DNA of 64,000 bases, taken from Collybia mongolica. Its lineage: Eukaryota; Basidiomycota; Agaricomycetes; Agaricales; Clitocybaceae. Of the stretch, positions 58,341 through 64,000 are shown piece after piece. Position numbers and translations under genes: made by a program. How positions within the stretch are numbered: position 1 is the stretch's first letter; each line of letters starts with the position of its first letter. The stretch spans positions 2,604,001-2,668,000 of the forward strand of contig JAAXNY010000006.1 of assembly GCA_013420905.1 (NCBI GenBank), written 5' to 3'. The notes beneath the pieces are model-generated. The model ran no database searches. It was given only the letters and a program-made list of their open reading frames with translations, and was not told where the DNA came from.

Positions 58341-59921
58341 CAATGGCAGGTATCATGTACTAGCTCATTTGTATCTGAATGATTTCTGTCGCCCTCCGCT
58401 TTTATGTCCCCAACTCTTCACCTTGCGTTAGTAGGGTCACCCACCCTGGCATTGACAATCTGCCCCTTCGGTTCCAAACATTGCCAAATCACTTTCCAAA
58501 GTACCAGGCATTACATTAGGATCCATCTGCCTCATGCTCTTCTCGCTGTCTCATCCAAATTTTTCAGCCTCTCATCCTCGCCGTGTAAGAATTTTTTGAA
58601 CGGATGTGTCATAAAAAGTTTGTCGAATCCATTCTCCACGAGCTTTTTGGTGACTTCAGGGGTGATGTGACCCATGCGCTGATGGAGCTGGTCAAGGCTG
58701 ACTGCCTCAACCACGGCGTTTGCCTCATCAGGTTCATGACAAACCCGGTACAGGCCACATTGAGTCTTTGTGACCTCGCCGACTTGGTGCCCATCAGGGC
58801 CACAGATTGCACACTTGCCGCCTCCAAAGGTGGCTGAGAACCTGTTGTCATCAAGGTGGCCAACTGATATGAGGGTGTAGCCCACCTCAGGGGAATACAA
58901 CACCTCAGTGAGCTGGAGCTGGGAGACATTGGCACCATTAGGGATGTCAACCACCATCTCCCCCTTGCCAATAGCATTAAACTTTTGCTTGTTGGTGGCT
59001 TGAAAAGGCCTTGGAGTAATTGTAGTGTAATTCTTGAAGGCATCTTGATATGGGGACATATGATGGGAACACCCTGAGTCATAAACTTTGACACCAGGGG
59101 CTTCATCAGCATTGTTGCCAGCATTGACATGTGCTGCAACATCCTCTGTGGCTACATCTGAGTCTGAGTCAACACTGGCAAGTGAGCTAATCTCACTCCA
59201 GCCAGCCCCAGATAGCTCCTCAGAGTCCCTGCCATGATCCAATACAAATTCCCTGGGCAACCCTACCACTTGGGGTGGCCCTCCATCACCTTCGTTGTCT
59301 GTATCCTAATCAGAATCCAATGTTGGTTCCAATTGTGGCATTAGCCCATCGGACTCCCACTCGGAATCTGATACAGGCTGTAAATCAGGTATTGACCTGT
59401 CCAAAAGCCAGCCGGACATGTCTGTCAATGCCGTTGACATGGATTCACAATCCAAGTCCAAGTCCATCATGAAAGCACAGTCTTCACTGTTAGAACCAGA
59501 GTCTTTGATGGCAGCATTTGCAGAGCCACTAGCTTTCGATGGGGTCTTCTTATCACCACCAGATGGCTTTGCAGGCTTGGGGCACTTGTTGTGGAAGTGT
59601 CCCTTGTCACTGCAGTTCCAGCATTCTCCATGCGGCTGCCTAGGGGAGTTTTGGCTCCTGCCCAATGAGACAGACAGAGCTTCACCATCTACCTTTGACT
59701 TTGAGCTCCCCCCACAATGGGATTTGCATTGTGTATTGACATGCTCAGACTCTTCAACAATCAGGGTGATCAGAATGTCAGGATTTATGGCTTTGATGGC
59801 CTTGCTTCCACCAAGGGGAATTCGGGAAACAGCTAAGAGTTGGGTGGCAAATTGGGAGAGGTGTGGGGGTAGGGAGTTGATGATAGTGGAGTGGTAGTCT
59901 TCAAGCATAATGGTTACTCCA

Positions 59922-61533
59922 TACAGTGGCTCAAAAAACTGCCCCAATGTTTGTACATTTTTGAAAGATCAATATGGTATGAAGTGCTGACATAAGCAGG
60001 GGACCTGGGGTAATTATGTAAGATACTATGACATCGTGGCTTTCCAATGGACCCTGGATCATGTGATTTGGATCAAAACCCATTAAGCTATAGGCCAAAC
60101 AAAATGATTACTCATTGGGGCAGTTTTTTGACCCTCTATTAATTTTCTATCTAATACTTTGTATGACCACCTTTTGCCTTTATAACTGCTTGTATCCGCC
60201 TGGGCATACTTTCTATCAGGTTTTGGCATACCTCTGGTGGAATTTCACCCCACTCTTCAGCCAATCTATCCCACAACTCATGTACTCCTTTGGGTGGTGT
60301 CGGATATTCTTTAAGACGGCGCTTGAGATGTTCCCAAAGGTGTTCTATTGGATTCATGTCAGGGGATTGGGCAGGCCAGCCAAGGACTTGAATGTTGTTG
60401 TCTTCAAACCACTGTGTGGCCAGTCCAGATGTGTGTTTGGGGTCGTTATCTTGCTGAAAGTAGCGCTCGCCATCCACCATTTCCAACTTCTCAAAACTTT
60501 CCTGAACTCCACTCTCCAAAATTTCACAGTATTGAACCTTGTCCATGTTCCCCTGCACCTCTATGAGCTTTCCCACTCCATTCCACCCCATACAACCCCA
60601 TACCATGAGGTTTCCTCCTCCTCCATGTTTGACAGTAGGTGATGTTGTTCTATCAGATGGTGGTTCTCCCCTTTGTTTCCAGACATAAACCTTTCCATCT
60701 GACCCAATCCTATTGATTTTGGTCTCATCTGTCCATAGAACCCTTTTCCAGTCCTCCACAGTCCAGCTTTCATGATATTTTGCAAACTGGAGACGCCGGA
60801 TGTGATGGGCTCGTTTGAGAAGAGGAGCTTTCCTCTTTGTAGCAGCATAAAATTGATTTTCCTTGAGTGCATTTCTGACTGTCTGGGGTGTGACAGGATT
60901 GGGGATGATGCCATTGATGAATTGGGTAGCCTGAACTGCATTATCAAGCTTCCCTGACTTGATTTGACGAATAATTGACTGTTTGTCATGAACAGACAGC
61001 TTGGAGGGGCGGCCACCAAGGTTGTTTTCTTTGTTTCCATCCACATCTTTGCTGATCCTACTGATGGTACCCTTCCCTAGACCAGTTTTCTCCTTGATTT
61101 GACACTGAGAATAGCCCTCATTGAGGAGAGAAACAACAGTATTGTGCTGAGCAGTAGAAATGGCTTTCATGATGGTGGTAAGAGGTCAAGAAGATGATTG
61201 AACCAATTCCAACATGTCAAATTGATACAAATAAAGTCACATGACATTGTTTATTCTTCCCACAGTCCATAATGTTCTTGCATTGGATCATAAATGCCAG
61301 AATAATGGAAAATAAGATAAGGGTCAAAAAACTGCCCCAATAAGTAGCCATTTTGTTTGGCCTATAGCTTAATGGGTTTTGATCCAAATCACATGATCCA
61401 GGGTCCATTGGAAAGCCACGATGTCATAGTATCTTACATAATTACCCCAGGTCCCCTGCTTATGTCAGCACTTCATACCATATTGATCTTTCAAAAATGT
61501 ACAAACATTGGGGCAGTTTTTTGAGCCACTGTA
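59922..61533 (-). mobile_element. Intact Tc1/mariner element with 212-bp terminal repeats
   Basis: The element 59924-61531 (1608 bp) is flanked by TA duplications (59922-59923, 61532-61533). The terminal inverted repeats are 59924-60135 and 61320-61531. They begin CAGTGGCTCAAAAAACTGCC and differ at only three of 212 positions, all near the inner end. One uninterrupted transposase ORF lies between. The near-identical ends and open frame point to recent transposition. It sits in the codon for a gag tyrosine of the copia remnant. Confidence 0.95.
60151..61170 (-). CDS. Tc1-type DD34E transposase
   Basis: This single-exon 339-residue transposase cuts and pastes the element at TA. An N-terminal paired-like helix-turn-helix (STAQHNTVVSLLNEGYSQCQ and GRPSKLSVHDKQSIIRQIKS) binds the ends. 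The catalytic triad is Asp148 (LWTDETK), Asp241 (FQQDNDPKH) and Glu276 (MNPIEHLW), with 34 residues between the last two (DD34E). The GGGGNLMVWGCM glycine box precedes the second Asp. The C-terminus RRIQAVIKAKGGHTKY is shared with the dead copy at 37.8 kb. No stop or frameshift is present, so the protein may be active. Confidence 0.95.
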   Translation of the reverse strand: MKAISTAQHNTVVSLLNEGYSQCQIKEKTGLGKGTISRISKDVDGNKENNLGGRPSKLSVHDKQSIIRQIKSGKLDNAVQATQFINGIIPNPVTPQTVRNALKENQFYAATKRKAPLLKRAHHIRRLQFAKYHESWTVEDWKRVLWTDETKINRIGSDGKVYVWKQRGEPPSDRTTSPTVKHGGGGNLMVWGCMGWNGVGKLIEVQGNMDKVQYCEILESGVQESFEKLEMVDGERYFQQDNDPKHTSGLATQWFEDNNIQVLGWPAQSPDMNPIEHLWEHLKRRLKEYPTPPKGVHELWDRLAEEWGEIPPEVCQNLIESMPRRIQAVIKAKGGHTKY

Positions 61534-62059
61534 CATAGAGAGCTTCTCCTTCTCAGTGCATAGGGATTCCATGAAGGCACAAATGTTCCCCTTATTAGGG
61601 CATTTTGTGTTTAGGAACTTTGTCTTCAAGTCAGTCTGACTGTAGATGCCCTTCTCAGCATACTCCATGACAGTCATGTCCCAGCACTCCTTGACAAGCA
61701 CCTTGCTGTGGGACAAGGATGAGGGTTGAGTCAGGGATCTTCTGAGTGAGGAGGGACTTTGCAATGCACTCATTGTTGGTCCACAAAGCATGAGCAGCCA
61801 TCTTATCAGCCAACACATTTGGGCTCAACATGGGGCACACTGAGGTGCCGTCAAAGTGGCCCCAATATCCTTTCACCTCAAGAGCATCCTTGAACTGCAT
61901 GTTGAACACCGTCCAGTTCAAACCAGTGGCCTCAAGCTTCGAAACAGTAGAGGGAAGGATGTTGGTAGTGAGAGAATTTGAAGACATGTTGGTAGTGGGA
62001 TATATGGAAGTAGGAGCAGTGTTGGGGCCCATAATCTGTAGGAATCTAGACACAAAGTG

Positions 62060-63086
62060 AGTCTCAGATGTGCATGTGAGAGCAAAGGCAACAGCTGAGG
62101 TGAGAGGACAAAAACTAACGGGTATTTCTGTGAAAAGGAATAGGGGTTGTAGGGAGATAACGGGACTAGCAGGGACTATGTGGAACGAGGGTAAAGGTTG
62201 TACAGTACAAATATGAAATAGAAAAGGTAACACGTGCATGGTATGACCTTGTGCATGGCTTGGCATTCGGGCATTGGCACCCTTGCCAATCCAACAGTCA
62301 ATTCATGAACAGAACACTATAGATAATCAGATAGATTCTGTGAATAAAAATGAAACTTATGCAAATTGATGTATATAAATCCTAGTCATCTTCTAAACAC
62401 ATTGCAAACTGTAAGTTAAATTTCTTTCTGCTGGAGCTGTGCACTGGCTGTGGTATCAAGTCTGACATTATCTCTTTCACAGTGGTGGATTTGCACAGGG
62501 TATCATTCTCAGCTGATGGTATTGACAAAGTTGCACACTGAAGAAGAAATAAATTGGATTTAGGTACCTTGTAGTTTCTTCAGCTTAGCTTGTAAAGTCA
62601 TGGTCTGTGCTGCTGATCTGGTGTAATACAGTTAGTGAAATCATCCTACTAGAGGAAGTGGCAACTACCTAATACTTTATGTTTGACAGAGGGAGTTGAC
62701 CCTGACTTGACCTTGCCACCACACTTATTGACTTTCAATGCTGAGGATTTAGCCATGAGTATTGTGAGAATTGAGTTGTTGAGGGAGAGGAGAGATGCCT
62801 TGCATCCTTAAGAATTTGACCATGGATATGCCTCATGGTTAGGCATTATCAATGTGGAAGTGGAAAACACAAAATCTTGACACTAGTGCAAGGGTCAGAA
62901 TGAGGAATTCTGACTCTAAGTTAACTTAATTGTTGATTGATGAGTTCTGATGTCAGATATTGGGGTGGAGGGTTTTGCTATTGCAGCTCCATGGATCTCT
63001 GAACAAGTGTCAGAAAAGACACCCATAGAGTAGTGAAATCACATATAGTGTTGTTTGAGTTAGTAAAATTATAGCTCATTATACTA
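62060..63086. other. Repeat-rich stretch without firm gene
   Basis: About 1 kb upstream of the copia gag start. A minus-strand open block 62382-62555 (CATLSIPSAENDTLCKSTTV ... CLEDD-stop) has a strong TTTCTTCTTCAG acceptor before it. A basic start at 62756 (MAKSSALKVNKCGGKVKSGS) lies upstream, but phases do not join cleanly. No LTR could be recognised for the copia remnant here. Confidence 0.3.
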
Positions 63087-63946
63087 AACTTGGGTGGAGT
63101 GGGCCAACACATTGTGTGGCAGGTACTCGTTCTTTATTTCTTTTCTTAGGAGAAATAAGTCCATTCCACATTCTATAGAGGTCATGTGACCATGGGAAAA
63201 TGTTACCAAGTAAACAAGCAATGCCTGTGCACAAAACCCAATGCCATAGCTTGCCTGGTTATGGAGAAAACACAAAAACCATCAGAACTAACTTTTTTCC
63301 AGGATCATGGACACTAAATGAGCATTCAGATTGTTGTCATGTATTTGGTATGCTTATGTGATGGAATAGATCATGTGACACATGTCAATAAATAGAGAAT
63401 TCAATCCTCTTTGTATTTCAGGTAAATATAGTAGTAGTTGTTGATTTTTCCAATGTTTAGGATAATTTCCCACAAGGGTCATGTTTGGTAAGGGTCATTG
63501 TTGTTATAAGATGTTTGTTCATCTTTGGCATAACACACAGACCTTCAAAACTAGCTGAATCTGGACATTTCTGATATTTCGCTCAAAATGGACTGTGGGA
63601 AAATTATGCTCAACAAGGAAATTGTAGAGCCATGTTTGTACATTCCAAACATATAAAAACAAAGTTAATAGCTTTACTGGTTATGGAGAAAATCACAAAA
63701 TAAAATTTGAAACACAACACTTTGAAATATTAGATATGCATAATTTTGATGGCATCATCAAAAGCATTATGTAAGCATCCCAAATACATGCAAATTATGT
63801 CACAATACTTTGTATTTGTGGAGAAATGCTGTAAAAAGCCATAAGAGAAGAAAAATCCCATTATGGAAATATTTTCCTGTGGTGTTGAAATATGAATGAA
63901 TGAATCAACTTTTTGCCCAACAACTGGGTTGATAAAGAACTCATAA
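63087..63946. repeat. ~0.86-kb repeat, copy 2
   Basis: Second copy of the block at 27406-28331, same orientation, about 95% identical. Relative to copy 1 it lacks about 39 bp near 63175 (after CATTCCACATTC) and four GAAT units. Similarity ends sharply at 63946. Surrounding sequence differs from the hAT element. Confidence 0.75.
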
Positions 63947-64000
63947 CACATACCTCATGCCTGCCATGTCTTGTTCCTCAATACTTCACAGTGGTGTTGT

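Larger units (their letters stand above)
58532..61987 (-). pseudogene. Ty1/copia gag-protease remnant split by a Tc1 element
   Basis: Minus-strand gag starts MSSNSLTTNILPSTVSKLEA at 61987 and continues to about 61534. It resumes after the Tc1 insertion at 59923 with GVTIMLEDYHSTIINSLPPH. A CCHC knuckle (CWNCSDKGHFHNKC) and acidic tail follow. A TAG at 59306-59308 separates gag from the in-frame protease region, whose catalytic YDSGCSHHMSPYQDAF and the LYSPEVGYTLISVGHLDDNR block are clear. The preintegrase part (LHQRMGHITPEV) ends at 58532. A one-base frameshift breaks gag near 61715. Integrase, RT, RNase H and LTRs are absent. Confidence 0.8.

Noticed and set aside
1..64000. CRISPR arrays, rRNA and tRNA genes
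   Set aside because: I saw no spaced direct-repeat arrays, rRNA blocks or convincing tRNA box A/B pairs. A tRNA scan would be needed to be certain about tRNAs.

Overview
The window is nuclear DNA of a filamentous fungus, most likely a basidiomycete of the Agaricomycetes. Genes are dense and carry many short introns of about 50-60 bp with GT...AG borders and CTRAY-like branch points. Housekeeping proteins are typically fungal (Rab4-type GTPase, PEX16, SEC17, NUS1, AGM1, DUG3, RRP36, a CAPER/RBM39-type splicing factor). Repeats belong to fungal families (hAT, Tc1/mariner, Ty1-copia, LINE with RNase H). Species cannot be named from sequence alone.

Region 1 (1-23.9 kb) is a normal gene island: the end of an unidentified gene; a Ser/Thr-rich single-pass membrane protein; Rab4; a D-serine dehydratase, a RidA deaminase and an allantoate-permease-family transporter that look like a small D-amino-acid catabolic group; a CAPER-like splicing factor; a cytosolic ketol-acid-reductoisomerase-like protein, an L-rhamnose 1-dehydrogenase and a cupin; PEX16; a coiled-coil protein; a CorA-like metal transporter; and RRP36.

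Region 2 (24.2-44.7 kb) is a transposon graveyard with at least one young resident. It holds a 519-bp inverted-repeat element, a 5.2-kb decayed hAT element with perfect 8-bp target duplication, a copia remnant split by a 5'-truncated LINE, and a Tc1/mariner copy. The Tc1 copy was invaded three times, by a truncated LINE, a 1.2-kb solo-LTR-like element and a full-length 6.55-kb LINE with two intact ORFs. Each insertion is delimited by its own target-site duplication, so the nesting order can be read directly.

Region 3 (45.2-58.3 kb) is again genic: a large multi-pass membrane protein conserved in basidiomycetes, some unassigned exon-like sequence, NUS1, SEC17, AGM1 and DUG3. Region 4 (58.5-64 kb) is a second repeat patch: a copia gag/protease remnant whose gag is split by an apparently intact Tc1/mariner element (DD34E transposase, 212-bp terminal repeats differing at three positions), then a second copy of a ~0.9-kb repeat also found inside the hAT element.

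The most notable items are the Tc1 terminal-repeat architecture (two binding-site-like motifs per end in inverted orientation), the intact LINE with ATGA ORF overlap and tetraloop hairpins in its 3' UTR, the nested stack, the DSD-RidA-transporter group, and the reductoisomerase-like paralogue whose usual catalytic lysine is arginine.
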